DNA from: Hellea sp042093735
Lineage (GTDB): Bacteria; Pseudomonadota; Alphaproteobacteria; Caulobacterales; Maricaulaceae
Length of the DNA: 64,000 nucleotides
Assembly: GCA_042093735.1 (NCBI GenBank)
Contig: JBELEM010000009.1
Location: forward strand, 1 to 64,000
Reading direction: 5' to 3'
Program-made: the position numbers and the translations under genes
The notes under the pieces: model-generated
Databases searched by the model: none
The model's input: the letters and a program-made list of their open reading frames with translations, nothing else
What the model was told of the DNA's origin: nothing
Part shown: positions 46,717 to 55,873 of the stretch, piece after piece
How positions within the stretch are numbered: position 1 is the stretch's first letter
Layout: every line of letters starts with the position of its first letter

Positions 46717-47394
46717 ATGATTTGCGTAGTTATACCAACATTAAACTGTATTGAGCAGATATCCACTTTATTACCACAGTTAAAAGTTTTTAGCCGTGTG
46801 GTCGTAGCTGATGGAGGCTCTATAGATGGAACTATGCAATACGCTGCTAAAAATGCAATAGTTGCTTTGGGTGCAAATGGTAGGGGGAGCCAACTGGCAC
46901 TAGGGGCTAAATATAATTGTGATACGCAGTGGTATTTTTTTATCCATGCGGATAATGAGCTTCCCGCTGATATAAATAATATTATTACTCAGCAAATTGC
47001 AAAACATCCAACTTCTGCCGGTTATTTAAAGTTTAAGGCTAAATCCAACTGTTTTTCGGCCAGAATATTAAATACACTTGTAACGATTAGGTGCTTCTTA
47101 TTGGGTTTGCCTTATGGAGATCAAGGGTTGCTGATATCAAAAAATATGTACGATGATTGTGGTGGTTATCCTCCTCAAATGTTATTTGAGGACGTTGCGC
47201 TGATAGAGGAAATAAAGAAGCGCTTTGGCAGGAGGGCTTTAAGGCCTATGAAGGGGTATATGTTAATTGATATAACAAAGCATTTACGCGATGGCATCTT
47301 TAGGCGCGGATTTAAAAATTTAGGTCTTCTTTTAGCATATAAAAGGGGTGTTTCAGTGAAAAAATTAGCAGAAACATATCGCACTAATAGATGA
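46717..47394 (+). CDS. TIGR04283-type glycosyltransferase (family 2)
   Basis: This 225-residue cytoplasmic glycosyltransferase has the GT-A opening VVIPTLNCIEQISTLLPQL, an early VVADGGSIDGT and the metal-binding FIHADNELP (DXD-like). GDQGLLISKNMYDDCGGYPP and LFEDVALIEEIKKR complete the family pattern. The set matches the TIGR04283 group, annotated as arsenosugar-type glycosyltransferases. Its stop overlaps the next start by four bases (ATGA), and the partner is the TIGR04282/DUF2064 type usually paired with it. The gene for the arsenosugar radical SAM enzyme ArsS is not in the window, so the actual sugar product is open. Confidence 0.82.
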   Translation: MICVVIPTLNCIEQISTLLPQLKVFSRVVVADGGSIDGTMQYAAKNAIVALGANGRGSQLALGAKYNCDTQWYFFIHADNELPADINNIITQQIAKHPTSAGYLKFKAKSNCFSARILNTLVTIRCFLLGLPYGDQGLLISKNMYDDCGGYPPQMLFEDVALIEEIKKRFGRRALRPMKGYMLIDITKHLRDGIFRRGFKNLGLLLAYKRGVSVKKLAETYRTNR

Positions 47395-47963
47395 AACCAC
47401 GTGTTTATATTTTTTCAAGAGCTCCTATTTTTGGATTAGCTAAAACTAGGTTGGCAGCTGATATAGGTAAAGTGCATGCGCATAGAATTTATAAAGCTAT
47501 GATCGCAAAGGTAATTAAAAGGACTAAAGATTCACGGTGGGAAGTTATCATTTCTGGAACACCTTCAAAAAGTTTAGGTGAAGTAATTGAATGGCAGGGC
47601 TTAAGGCAAGTCTCACAGGCTAAAGGTACTTTATCGGATAAGCTTAATAAAATTTTTAGAAAAAAAGGTCCAATAGTTGTAATTGGAACTGACTGCCCTC
47701 AGTTAAATCAAAAAGATATAGCTGCAGCATTTAAGGCTCTGAAATCTCACGATACCGTTTTTGGCCCTGCTGAGGATGGTGGTTTTTGGTTAATTGGTAT
47801 GCACGCGCCATTAAAAAAAGACATATTTAGTAATGTTAGATGGTCTGATAGAAATACTCTTAATGATGTTTTATCAAATACAGAGGGTTCTGTTTTTCAT
47901 CTAAGGAAATTAACTGATATTGATGATTTGAATTCTTTGTTATCGGTCAGAAAGGCTTTTTAA
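47391..47963 (+). CDS. DUF2064 / TIGR04282-type nucleotidyltransferase-like glycosyltransferase
   Basis: This 190-residue protein starts with IFSRAPIFGLAKTRLAADIG, the DUF2064 opening that resembles nucleotidyltransferases, and has the acidic motif VVIGTDCPQLNQKDI and GPAEDGGFWLIGM. It is translationally coupled to the preceding TIGR04283 gene by a four-base overlap. The two are commonly found together and are thought to act on the same sugar transfer, in some organisms for arsenosugars. It converges with an SDR gene 21 bp away. Confidence 0.82.
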   Translation: MKPRVYIFSRAPIFGLAKTRLAADIGKVHAHRIYKAMIAKVIKRTKDSRWEVIISGTPSKSLGEVIEWQGLRQVSQAKGTLSDKLNKIFRKKGPIVVIGTDCPQLNQKDIAAAFKALKSHDTVFGPAEDGGFWLIGMHAPLKKDIFSNVRWSDRNTLNDVLSNTEGSVFHLRKLTDIDDLNSLLSVRKAF

Positions 47964-47984
47964 AACAGTAGTTAAAAGGAATAT

Positions 47985-48716
47985 CTACTTCTTATAATAG
48001 ATGGTTTCTCTGAAGTTTACTAATGAGTCATTCTTTTTACATGATGCAGATAGCATATCTACTATTAGAGGTGTGATTAATAAAGGGTTTGGAACTTCCT
48101 CTGGATTTTCTCCTGGCATAGCTTTTGCACGCATCGCGGTTCTCATTGCGCCTGGATTTAATAAATTAACCTTCAAGTCAGTTATTTCCACTTCTTTTGC
48201 ATAGCATGAAACAAAAGCTTCTAAAGCCGCTTTTGATGCAGCGTATGCTCCCCAATATGCAGGATGGCTGTTTGCAACACTTGATGTAAGAAATAATGCC
48301 CTTCCTGATTTTGATGCTTTGAGTAGGGTATCTAGTGAACGAATTAGCCTGTAATTTGCTGTCAAATTTACGGATATTATTTCATCCCACTTTTTAGGTA
48401 CTGTATGAGATGCCAAAGTTATTTCACCCAGAGTTCCAGCATTAGCAAGCAATCCATCCAGCTTACCCCATCGATCATGAATAACTTTTCCAAGTTGATC
48501 TATGCCATCAAGGTTTTTTAAATCCATTGGAACAAGTGTACATTCTCCTCCTAAAGATTGAATTGCATCATCAAGATCTTCCAAACCGCCCTGTGTTCTG
48601 GCAGTTGCTATAACGTGTGAGCCCGCTTTTGCGAGCGCTATTGCTGATTGATATCCTATGCCGCGTGATGCACCTGTCACAAGCGTAACCCGACCTTTCA
48701 TAGTCTGACTACTCAT
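47985..48716 (-). CDS. Short-chain dehydrogenase/reductase downstream of purF
   Basis: This 243-residue classical SDR has the cofactor motif TGASRGIGYQ, the NAG motif LLANAGTLGE, the catalytic Ser in LFLTSSVAN and YAASK with Tyr and Lys. A TTG start six codons earlier would overlap purF; the ATG in MSSQTMKGRV, four bases from the purF stop, is preferred. The substrate is unknown. In several alphaproteobacteria an SDR of this kind follows purF, so the position is ordinary. It ends the radA-cvpA-purF-SDR run. Confidence 0.88.
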   Translation of the reverse strand: MSSQTMKGRVTLVTGASRGIGYQSAIALAKAGSHVIATARTQGGLEDLDDAIQSLGGECTLVPMDLKNLDGIDQLGKVIHDRWGKLDGLLANAGTLGEITLASHTVPKKWDEIISVNLTANYRLIRSLDTLLKASKSGRALFLTSSVANSHPAYWGAYAASKAALEAFVSCYAKEVEITDLKVNLLNPGAMRTAMRAKAMPGENPEEVPNPLLITPLIVDMLSASCKKNDSLVNFRETIYYKK

Positions 48717-48720
48717 ATTT

Positions 48721-50208
48721 TCAAGCAACCTCAACTAAAAATGAAAGTTGATTGGTAGAGTCTAAAAGCTTACGGTCACGGTCAATTAGAGGTGTTGGGT
48801 AGTCACCTGTAAAGCAATGGTCAGTATACTGTGGAGTATTTAGTTCTCTAAATTTTTCCCCCATTGCCCAATAAAGACCTTCAACTGATAAAAACCCTAG
48901 ACTATCTACCTCCAGCATTTCTGTCATGTCTTCAAGAGAGTAGTTGGCTGCTATAAGTTTCTCCTTTGTTGGCATATCAATGCCATAATGATCTGGGTGT
49001 TTAATAGGCGGAGAAGCTGATCTAAAATGCACCTCTTTTGCTCCAGCAGCTTTAATCATACGAACAATTTTAGTTGATGTAGTACCTCTTACAATTGAGT
49101 CATCAACGAGTAAAACACGTTTTCCTTCTATCATAGCTCGATTTGCGGAATGTTTCAAACGCACTCCCATGTCTCTAATCTGTTGTGTAGGTTGAATAAA
49201 AGTTCGCCCTACATAATGATTGCGAATAATCCCTAGTTCAAATGGAATTCCTGTTTCCTGAGAAAAGCCAAGTGCAGCCGGTACTCCACTATCTGGAACA
49301 GGAATTATTACATCAACATCTGCAGGGGCCTCCATTGCTAATTTCTTTCCCATTCGTTTTCTAACATCATAAACGCTTTTTCCATTCACTACACTGTCAG
49401 GGCGAGCGAAATAAACAAATTCAAAAATACAGGGCCTTGGTTCACTCTTTGGAAATGCCCTGAAAGAACGAATGCCGTCAGAGTTTATTGCCACAACTTC
49501 CCCTGGTTCAACTTCTCTGACAAATTCAGCTGATATCATGTCTAGTGCTACTGTCTCTGAGGCCAAGACATAGCTATCACCAAGTCTTCCGATAAGTAGT
49601 GGACGTATTCCGAGTCTATCTCTTGCGCCAACTAAAGTGTTTTTAGTCATGCCGACGAAAGCGTAACCCCCCTCAACCTGACGGATGGCAGAGATAAAGC
49701 GGTCTATGAACTCTCCACTTTTACCCCGCGCAATCAAATGAAGTACTACCTCTGTATCGGATGTGCTTTGAAATAATGCTCCTGCTTCGTTTAGTTGGTC
49801 TCTAATAGTATAGGCATTTGTGATATGACCATTATGAGCTAATGCAAATCCTCCGGAATGAAATTCTGCATACAAAGGCTGAACGTTTCTTAGCGTTCGT
49901 TGACCACCGGCTGTAGAGTAACGATTATGACCAATAGATATAAACCCAGGTAAACGACTTGAGGGGTCATCGCCTGTAAAATTGTCACCAACTAGCCCAA
50001 AGTGTCGTTCCGTGTGAAAAGTGTCCCCATCGCTTGTTGCAATTCCGCAAGCTTCTTGTCCTCGGTGTTGTAGTGCATGTAGTCCGAGCGCGGTCATGGA
50101 GGCAGCGTTATCTATTCCAAAGATTCCAAAGACGCCACATTCTTCTTTTATCTTATCTTCATCAGGGTCAAAAGTGCAGTGCGGGTCTTCACTAGAATTA
50201 ACCATCAT
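48721..50208 (-). CDS. purF: Amidophosphoribosyltransferase
   Basis: PurF starts purine synthesis by making 5-phosphoribosylamine from PRPP and glutamine. The 495-residue proenzyme has a short propeptide ending in KEE, after which Cys24 of CGVFGIFG should become the N-terminal nucleophile of the glutaminase domain. GLHALQHRGQEACGIA and FALAHNGHITN follow, and the PRPP loop VLLVDDSIVRGTTSTKI is in the transferase domain. Either of the two adjacent Met codons may be the start. It overlaps cvpA by four bases, as in many proteobacteria. Confidence 0.96.
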   Translation of the reverse strand: MMVNSSEDPHCTFDPDEDKIKEECGVFGIFGIDNAASMTALGLHALQHRGQEACGIATSDGDTFHTERHFGLVGDNFTGDDPSSRLPGFISIGHNRYSTAGGQRTLRNVQPLYAEFHSGGFALAHNGHITNAYTIRDQLNEAGALFQSTSDTEVVLHLIARGKSGEFIDRFISAIRQVEGGYAFVGMTKNTLVGARDRLGIRPLLIGRLGDSYVLASETVALDMISAEFVREVEPGEVVAINSDGIRSFRAFPKSEPRPCIFEFVYFARPDSVVNGKSVYDVRKRMGKKLAMEAPADVDVIIPVPDSGVPAALGFSQETGIPFELGIIRNHYVGRTFIQPTQQIRDMGVRLKHSANRAMIEGKRVLLVDDSIVRGTTSTKIVRMIKAAGAKEVHFRSASPPIKHPDHYGIDMPTKEKLIAANYSLEDMTEMLEVDSLGFLSVEGLYWAMGEKFRELNTPQYTDHCFTGDYPTPLIDRDRKLLDSTNQLSFLVEVA

Positions 50209-50876
50209 TTATTTTCCTTAAATAAATCGTCAAGCTTACTTTTTTTTAGTTGTTCAGCGTATGAACGCATTTTTGCAAAAGGCAAGGTTTGAATCTTATT
50301 ACTTATTAAATTAAGTAGAGGGTAAATAGTTGAATTCTTATAAATATCGGGTAGTTTAACTTCCGTTGCATTTAGTTGCTCTTTCATAAATTTTGGCATC
50401 TTTTTCATTATTTCTTCTGTAATTGTTTCAGGGTTGCTTTTCATAAAGTTTCTAAAGCTTTTTGCATCTTGCGATGCTCGGTATTGAGACGTGAGTAACA
50501 TTACGCCGAGAGATGCTATAATGAAACCTCTCATGAGGCCAAAAAATGCCCCAAGAACATTATCAATAATGCCAGTATCTTTTCCGGTTAAGGAATTTAA
50601 TGTTTTTCTTAGAGTAAAAAACAAAATTGCATATGTAAGAGAGAAGGTTCCAATACCAACGATAGTATTTGCTAGCCATATTGGAGAAATTAATTCTTGA
50701 GCCGCATAGCCAAAGCTTCCGTAAATTATAAAAGTTGTGAAAGCGGCTAATAGTAGAGATAGGATAGAGGCTAGCTCACGTTTGAGGCCTCGCTTAAATG
50801 CAAGTAAACTTGATATCAATAAGATGAGCAGAACAACTATATCAAAGCTGTTGTAATGCCATACCCCAATGTTCAT
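50205..50876 (-). CDS. cvpA: CvpA family membrane protein
   Basis: This 223-residue inner-membrane protein has four hydrophobic segments in its first 125 residues (around 10-27, 35-55, 68-88 and 105-125) and a soluble C-terminal tail. FKRGLKRELASILSLLLA and LGAFFGLMRGFIIASL are typical of CvpA (colicin V production protein). Its molecular role is poorly defined; the family is linked to envelope functions and to colicin V export in E. coli. It overlaps purF by four bases and follows radA by 16, so the three are one operon. Confidence 0.9.
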   Translation of the reverse strand: MNIGVWHYNSFDIVVLLILLISSLLAFKRGLKRELASILSLLLAAFTTFIIYGSFGYAAQELISPIWLANTIVGIGTFSLTYAILFFTLRKTLNSLTGKDTGIIDNVLGAFFGLMRGFIIASLGVMLLTSQYRASQDAKSFRNFMKSNPETITEEIMKKMPKFMKEQLNATEVKLPDIYKNSTIYPLLNLISNKIQTLPFAKMRSYAEQLKKSKLDDLFKENK

Positions 50877-50892
50877 TACTAAATTCCACCAT

Positions 50893-52308
50893 TTAAGCGG
50901 CTTTTATACCCATTCCCCAAGCAGAATCATCTTTTAAGCCGCGTTCTGCGCTTATCTCTACACGGCTTATTAAATCTGGCAAAGCTCTGATTGTAATTAT
51001 TGGCATTATTGAGGTAAGATTTTTTTCTAATTTCTTTGATATATTTGATGTAATTGCAGTTTGAAAGCCAAGTTTACTTGCTTCTTTCAATCTTGCTTCT
51101 GTGCGCCCTACTGGCCTCACATCGCCAGAGAGGCTAATTTCGCCAAACACTACGCTATCTTTTGGTAAGGGTATGTCGAATGCTGAGGAGGCAATAGCCG
51201 CTGCAACAGCAAGATCTGCGGCGGGTTCATTTATCCTCAACCCCCCAGCAACATTTAAGTAAACATCTTTGTTCGCAAAACTCACACCACAGCGTGCTTC
51301 AAGTACGGCTAATACCATTGCTAAGCGTCCATTGTCCCACCCAACAACTGCTCGCCGTGCAGTACCAAAAGCTGCTGGAGCAACTAGAGCTTGTATTTCC
51401 GTAAGAACAGGTCTTGTACCTTCTAAGCCCGCAAAGATAGAGGTCCCGGTGGAAGCCGCGCCACGACCATCCAAAAATAATGCAGACGGATTAGCTACTT
51501 CTGAAAGACCGTTTTCTCTCATTTCAAAGACGCCTATTTCGTCGGTGGGGCCAAATCTGTTTTTATGTGCTCTTAATATTCTAAATTGATGGGCCCTATC
51601 ACCTTCGAAATAAAGCACAGCATCAACCATATGTTCCACCACTCTTGGCCCTGCAATTTGTCCATCCTTTGTTACATGGCCAACTAAAATAACGCATGCA
51701 CCACTTTTCTTGGCAAACCTAGTTAATTCTTGGGCGCAGGCCCTTACTTGGGTTACAGTCCCTGGTGCAGCGCTGATTTGATCAGTCCAAAGGGTTTGTA
51801 TGGAATCAATTATAATAATATCTGGTTTTTCAATCATTAGTCCGTCTAATATGGGGCCAAGTGAAGTTTCTGATGCAAGTGACACAGACGCATTTTCAAA
51901 GCCTAGACGTTTAGCTCGCCTTCTAACTTGATCCACGCTTTCTTCTCCTGATATGTATGCTGTTTTAAAGCCAGAGTGGGCCGTTTTTCCAGCTGCTTGG
52001 AGTAAAAGTGTGGATTTACCGATACCTGGATCTCCGCCAACTAATATAGCTGAACCAGGAACAAGACCACCTCCTGTAACCCTATCAAGTTCTGAAATCC
52101 CAGACTTTAGGCGCGGTACGTCAATGCTTTCACCATTAAGGCTAACAAAATCTATATTTCTTTTATTTTTACTTTTTGGTCTCGTGTGCTGTGTAGTTGC
52201 TTCTTCGAATAAAGTATTCCACTCGCCGCAGCTGTCACACCTTCCTGCCCATTTGGTATGAACTGATCCGCATGATTGACATATAAAGTAAGAACTAGGC
52301 TTAGGCAT
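50893..52308 (-). CDS. radA: DNA repair protein RadA
   Basis: RadA drives branch migration in recombinational repair. The 471-residue form starts at MPKPSSYF, four codons inside the longest frame, because GGAAA lies in front of this ATG and because the family begins this way. The zinc finger CQSCG...CDSCG (about residues 10-28), the RecA-like Walker A GGDPGIGKSTLLL, the family-specific KNRFG segment and the C-terminal Lon-like domain (LNVAGGLRINEPAADLAVAA, EISLSGDVRPV) are all present. It is the first gene of the radA-cvpA-purF run. Confidence 0.95.
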   Translation of the reverse strand: MPKPSSYFICQSCGSVHTKWAGRCDSCGEWNTLFEEATTQHTRPKSKNKRNIDFVSLNGESIDVPRLKSGISELDRVTGGGLVPGSAILVGGDPGIGKSTLLLQAAGKTAHSGFKTAYISGEESVDQVRRRAKRLGFENASVSLASETSLGPILDGLMIEKPDIIIIDSIQTLWTDQISAAPGTVTQVRACAQELTRFAKKSGACVILVGHVTKDGQIAGPRVVEHMVDAVLYFEGDRAHQFRILRAHKNRFGPTDEIGVFEMRENGLSEVANPSALFLDGRGAASTGTSIFAGLEGTRPVLTEIQALVAPAAFGTARRAVVGWDNGRLAMVLAVLEARCGVSFANKDVYLNVAGGLRINEPAADLAVAAAIASSAFDIPLPKDSVVFGEISLSGDVRPVGRTEARLKEASKLGFQTAITSNISKKLEKNLTSIMPIITIRALPDLISRVEISAERGLKDDSAWGMGIKAA

Positions 52309-52322
52309 ATTTGTTTCCATTT

Positions 52323-52353
52323 TTTTTCTAAATAAGCTTAATATTTAGAAAAA
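52323..52353. repeat. Perfect 12-bp inverted repeat at the radA start
   Basis: TTTTTCTAAATA and TATTTAGAAAAA are separated by seven bases. The hairpin would lie directly before the first possible radA start codon and 14 bases before the preferred one. It is AT-rich, so only moderately stable. It could be an operator, a translational control hairpin or chance in AT-rich DNA. Confidence 0.6.
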
Positions 52354-52405
52354 GTCAATAAATGTTTATGCTTTGTTCTTTTTAAAATATGTTAAATGTT
52401 AGTTA

Positions 52406-52441
52406 AATTGCGTATTTAAAATATGCTTTAAGTACGCAATT
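52406..52441. promoter_or_regulatory. Long inverted repeat, site A (CGTA-N18-TACG operator)
   Basis: The 9-bp arms AATTGCGTA and TACGCAATT are perfect complements and are separated by exactly 18 bases. The element ends 109 bp before the ketosteroid-dehydrogenase-like gene. The same arm sequence with the same 18-base spacing recurs near 60.9 kb and 61.8 kb in front of the other genes of this island, which points to binding by one regulator. Confidence 0.75.
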
Positions 52442-52469
52442 AATGATTAATTTTATTATTATTGTGCAT

Positions 52470-52503
52470 TATGCGTATTTTGTGATTGCAAAAATGACGT
52501 TTT
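52470..52503. promoter_or_regulatory. Weaker inverted repeat, site E (second copy upstream of the KstD-like gene)
   Basis: The left arm TATGCGTA matches the site B left arm at seven of eight positions. After 18 bases the right arm GACGTTTT keeps only the ACG core but resembles the right arm of site D. It starts 63 bp after site A, the same offset as between sites C and D. On its own it would not be convincing. Confidence 0.4.
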
Positions 52504-52550
52504 GATTGCACGTACATACCAAGATAATTTTAATAGATGGTGAAAAGTAA

Positions 52551-54215
52551 ATGGATTCTATAGAATATGACGTACTGGTAGTTGGTTCTGGTGCGGGAGC
52601 ATTAACTGCAGCTATAACAGCTCATGATAACGGTGGTAATGTTTTAGTTGTTGAAAAGTCTGATATGTATGGCGGTACATCAGCCACCTCGGGCGGAGGT
52701 ATATGGATACCGTGTAATCATCTTATGGAGGTGCATGGGGAAACTGACACTCCTGAAGCTGCCTTGGAGTATTTGAAGGCATGTGTAGGAGATAAGGTTT
52801 CTGACAGTCGATTGATGTCTTATGTTAAGAATGCCCCTAAAATGCTTAAAGACTTAGAAGACAAGTCAGATGTAAAGTTTGTTTCAACACCTTATGCTGA
52901 TTATCTTACAGAAAAACCAGGCAGTAAAGATGGCTGGCGCACTCTTGACCCTCTTCCAATGTCAGCAACAAAATTAGGTAAAGAATTTTTAAATATGCGA
53001 CCCCCTCATCCCCAAACAATATTTGGTGGTTTTACAATAACGGTGAATGAGGCAAAAAAAATTATCACGCGATCTAAGGGCTGGAAATGGATAATGGCAA
53101 AGTTAATGATATCCTATCGTTTGGATATTCCAATGCGAATGAAATCCAAGAGACATCGTCGTTTATGTTTGGGAAATGCTCTTGTAGGGCGGTGTCTGAC
53201 TTCTGTTTTTAAGCGAGAAATTCCAATTTGGAGATCAACTTCATTAAAGTCATTAGTCGAAAAAAATGGTAAAGTAACTGGAGCAATAGTCACAAAAAAT
53301 GGTGAAGATATTTTGATCACGACAAAGCGCGGTGTCATTCTCGCTGCGGGTGGGTTTGAGCATAACTCTGATATGAGGAAGGCTAATTTGCCTGGACCTA
53401 CAGATACGAGTTGGAGCGCTACTCCTGGCCAAAATACTGGTGATGCACATATAGCTGCCCAAGCAGTTGGAGCGAACCTCACATTAATGGATGCAGCTTG
53501 GTGGGGGCCCTCTGTAAGGCTTCCAAGAGATGACCGTTCAAGGATTTTGTTTGCAGAGAGAGCTTTACCTGGAATTTACATAGTGAATGAGAACGGGAAA
53601 AGGTATTTAAATGAAGCTGCTAGTTATGATGAAGTTGGTCGTCAGCTTCAGGCGCATCCGAAAACTAGCTGGGTTATTTTTGACCGGAGAGCAAGAGAAA
53701 AGTACGGCATTGGGCCTTTATACCCAACAGCAGTTCACCCAGATTCAAAGTGGAATAGCTCTATAAAGGCAATTGTAAAAAAATCGGATACTATAGAGGG
53801 ATTAGCGTCTCTCATGGGAGTGGATGAAACTGGTTTAATGGATACAGTTAAAAAAGTAGCAAAATACTCCAAAACAGGAGTTGATGAAGACTTTGGCTCG
53901 GGTAGTACATCATATGATAAATATTATGGTGACCCGTCAGTTAGCCCGAATCCATGTCTTGCGCCTTTGTCTAAGGCTCCGTTCTATGCTTTTCCTGTAT
54001 ATCCCGGGGATATAGGTACAAAAGGAGGAGTGGACGTTGATATAAATGCTCAAGCATTAAATAAAAAGGGTAGACCTATCTTGGGATTATATGCAACTGG
54101 CAATACCGCTTCTTCTGTAATGGGATATACTTATCCCGGTGCTGGCTCTACAATTGGGCCAGCAATGACTTTTGGCTATGTTGCCGCAAAGCATGCGATG
54201 GGCGCTAATTCATAA
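52551..54215 (+). CDS. 3-Ketosteroid dehydrogenase-like FAD oxidoreductase
   Basis: This 554-residue flavoprotein of the fumarate-reductase/KstD superfamily has the FAD motif VVGSGAGALTAAITA (10-24) and YGGTSATSGGGIWIP (40-54). KstD removes the 1,2-hydrogens of 3-ketosteroids. Residues matching its active site are present: a Tyr in TPYADY (115 or 118), Tyr359 in EAASYDEV, and Tyr528/Gly532 in GYTYPGAGS; the C-terminal MGYTYPGAGSTIGPAMTFGY is strongly KstD-like. The exact substrate could be another cyclic enone. The gene starts the plus-strand pair with the sulfatase (41 bp gap) and is preceded by the island's inverted repeats. Confidence 0.82.
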   Translation: MDSIEYDVLVVGSGAGALTAAITAHDNGGNVLVVEKSDMYGGTSATSGGGIWIPCNHLMEVHGETDTPEAALEYLKACVGDKVSDSRLMSYVKNAPKMLKDLEDKSDVKFVSTPYADYLTEKPGSKDGWRTLDPLPMSATKLGKEFLNMRPPHPQTIFGGFTITVNEAKKIITRSKGWKWIMAKLMISYRLDIPMRMKSKRHRRLCLGNALVGRCLTSVFKREIPIWRSTSLKSLVEKNGKVTGAIVTKNGEDILITTKRGVILAAGGFEHNSDMRKANLPGPTDTSWSATPGQNTGDAHIAAQAVGANLTLMDAAWWGPSVRLPRDDRSRILFAERALPGIYIVNENGKRYLNEAASYDEVGRQLQAHPKTSWVIFDRRAREKYGIGPLYPTAVHPDSKWNSSIKAIVKKSDTIEGLASLMGVDETGLMDTVKKVAKYSKTGVDEDFGSGSTSYDKYYGDPSVSPNPCLAPLSKAPFYAFPVYPGDIGTKGGVDVDINAQALNKKGRPILGLYATGNTASSVMGYTYPGAGSTIGPAMTFGYVAAKHAMGANS

Positions 54216-54256
54216 CTATGCAATGAATTGTATTCTGGCTAATTGGGGGGGGTAAA

Positions 54257-55852
54257 GTGAAGAAGACAATATTTATAGTAACAATAGTATTGATAACTTT
54301 ATCAATACTATTTTTTAAAATTAAATTGAATAAAAAGCCATCTTCTAACTTTAGTTTTACCTCTGCCGAAACATTAAATTTATCTGAGTTAGTTAAAACA
54401 CGTGCGTCAGATGCACCCCAGCCAAATATAATTATCCTTTTAGCTGATGATTTAGGCTGGGCAGATGTTGGTTACCGTGGAAGCGATATAAATACCCCAA
54501 ATATTGATAGATTAGCAAAAGAGGGTATGCGCTTGGAGAGATTTTACGCAACTCCTTTCTGCACTCCAACCCGCGCCGCCTTAATGACAGCGCGTGACCC
54601 AATAAAATTAGGTGCAGCTCATGCTGTTTTTATGGCCTGGGATAATGCAGGCATTTCTCCGGTCGAGAAATTTATGCCTGAAGATTTTAAGAGCGCAGGA
54701 TATCAAACTGCCATGATTGGAAAATGGCATTTGGGTCATACAATCGAGCAGCATACACCAAACGCCAGAGGATTTGATCACTTTTATGGTCACTTTAATA
54801 CTGATGTACTTTATTTTGATCATACTTTTGCGGGTGGGCATGATTTTCAGGTCAATGGCGAGACAGTAGATCACTCCGGGGAGTACGCAACTGATGTCCA
54901 CGGAAATCAAGCATCACACTATATTGAGAACCTCAGAAATCCAGAAAAGCCTTTCTTCTTGTATGTCCCTTTTCTTGCTCCGCATTCGCCTATGGAGGCT
55001 AAGGAAGAGGATAAAGCAAAATACACTTCAAGGTTAGACACCCCGCGTCATCCAGCAAAAACTTATGCTGCTATGGTTGACAGCCTTGACCAAGCAATTG
55101 GTAGTATTCTTTCAAGTTTAGATAGCGAAGGTATAGCGGATAATACTATAGTATTATTTTTCTCAGATAATGGGGGTTATTATAATTTTGGAGGTGTAAA
55201 TAAGCCCCTGCGTGGAGGAAAGCTAGAAAGTTATGAGGGGGGAGTGAGAGTAAATGCTGTTATGCGTTGGCCTGATGTTTTGCCTCCTAATACCATTAAT
55301 GCAAATGTTGTTTCGGTCATGGATGTCTATCCAAGCTTAATGGCAGCAACTGGTATATCACCTAGTTACACAAAGAAGATTGATGGCATTGATAGATGGA
55401 GTGCGATTATCGGAAAAGGTGAAAAAGAAAGAGGTGAGCCCCTAATTTTTACTTCTAACATTCCAATTTATAATCAATTTAAATATGGTGTATTGGATGA
55501 GCAGTGGAAACTTATCCAACATGTTAACCACAAGCGGCGAACAAGTGAAGTTGAAACTCAACTTTATAATGTATGGTCAGACCCTAATGAAACGACAGAT
55601 TTATCTCTTGAAAGACCAGACATAGTTGAGCGTTTGACTAAGGTTTTAGATAAAAGACTAGCTCAGCATCCAATCGGTGGACAATATGTTAAAATACAAC
55701 CACACCCTGGTTGGCGAGCCCCGAATGATTATGCAGATGTTGTAATCCCAGCTGATCAGGTGCAGCAAGATATGTGGGAAGGCTTCAGTCCAATAGCGTC
55801 TGCTGTGCTACAGCAAACACATGGAGAAAGAGGTCGTATCAAATACGATTAA
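54257..55852 (+). CDS. Arylsulfatase (family S1), membrane-anchored or exported
   Basis: This 531-residue type I sulfatase hydrolyses sulfate esters. The maturation motif CTPTRAALMTAR places the formylglycine at Cys102; the usual TG is TA here. Metal ligands lie in ILLADDLGW (Asp63 and Asp64) and in VLFFSDNGGY, and GKWHLGH supplies the Lys/His pair. A basic start plus a 20-residue hydrophobic run suggests export or an N-terminal anchor. The start is GTG. The gene follows the KstD-like gene by 41 bp, so sulfate removal and ring oxidation are probably coregulated. Cys maturation needs a formylglycine-generating enzyme, which is not in the window. Confidence 0.92.
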   Translation: MKKTIFIVTIVLITLSILFFKIKLNKKPSSNFSFTSAETLNLSELVKTRASDAPQPNIIILLADDLGWADVGYRGSDINTPNIDRLAKEGMRLERFYATPFCTPTRAALMTARDPIKLGAAHAVFMAWDNAGISPVEKFMPEDFKSAGYQTAMIGKWHLGHTIEQHTPNARGFDHFYGHFNTDVLYFDHTFAGGHDFQVNGETVDHSGEYATDVHGNQASHYIENLRNPEKPFFLYVPFLAPHSPMEAKEEDKAKYTSRLDTPRHPAKTYAAMVDSLDQAIGSILSSLDSEGIADNTIVLFFSDNGGYYNFGGVNKPLRGGKLESYEGGVRVNAVMRWPDVLPPNTINANVVSVMDVYPSLMAATGISPSYTKKIDGIDRWSAIIGKGEKERGEPLIFTSNIPIYNQFKYGVLDEQWKLIQHVNHKRRTSEVETQLYNVWSDPNETTDLSLERPDIVERLTKVLDKRLAQHPIGGQYVKIQPHPGWRAPNDYADVVIPADQVQQDMWEGFSPIASAVLQQTHGERGRIKYD

Positions 55853-55873
55853 TTATGAGTTACAATATATTAT

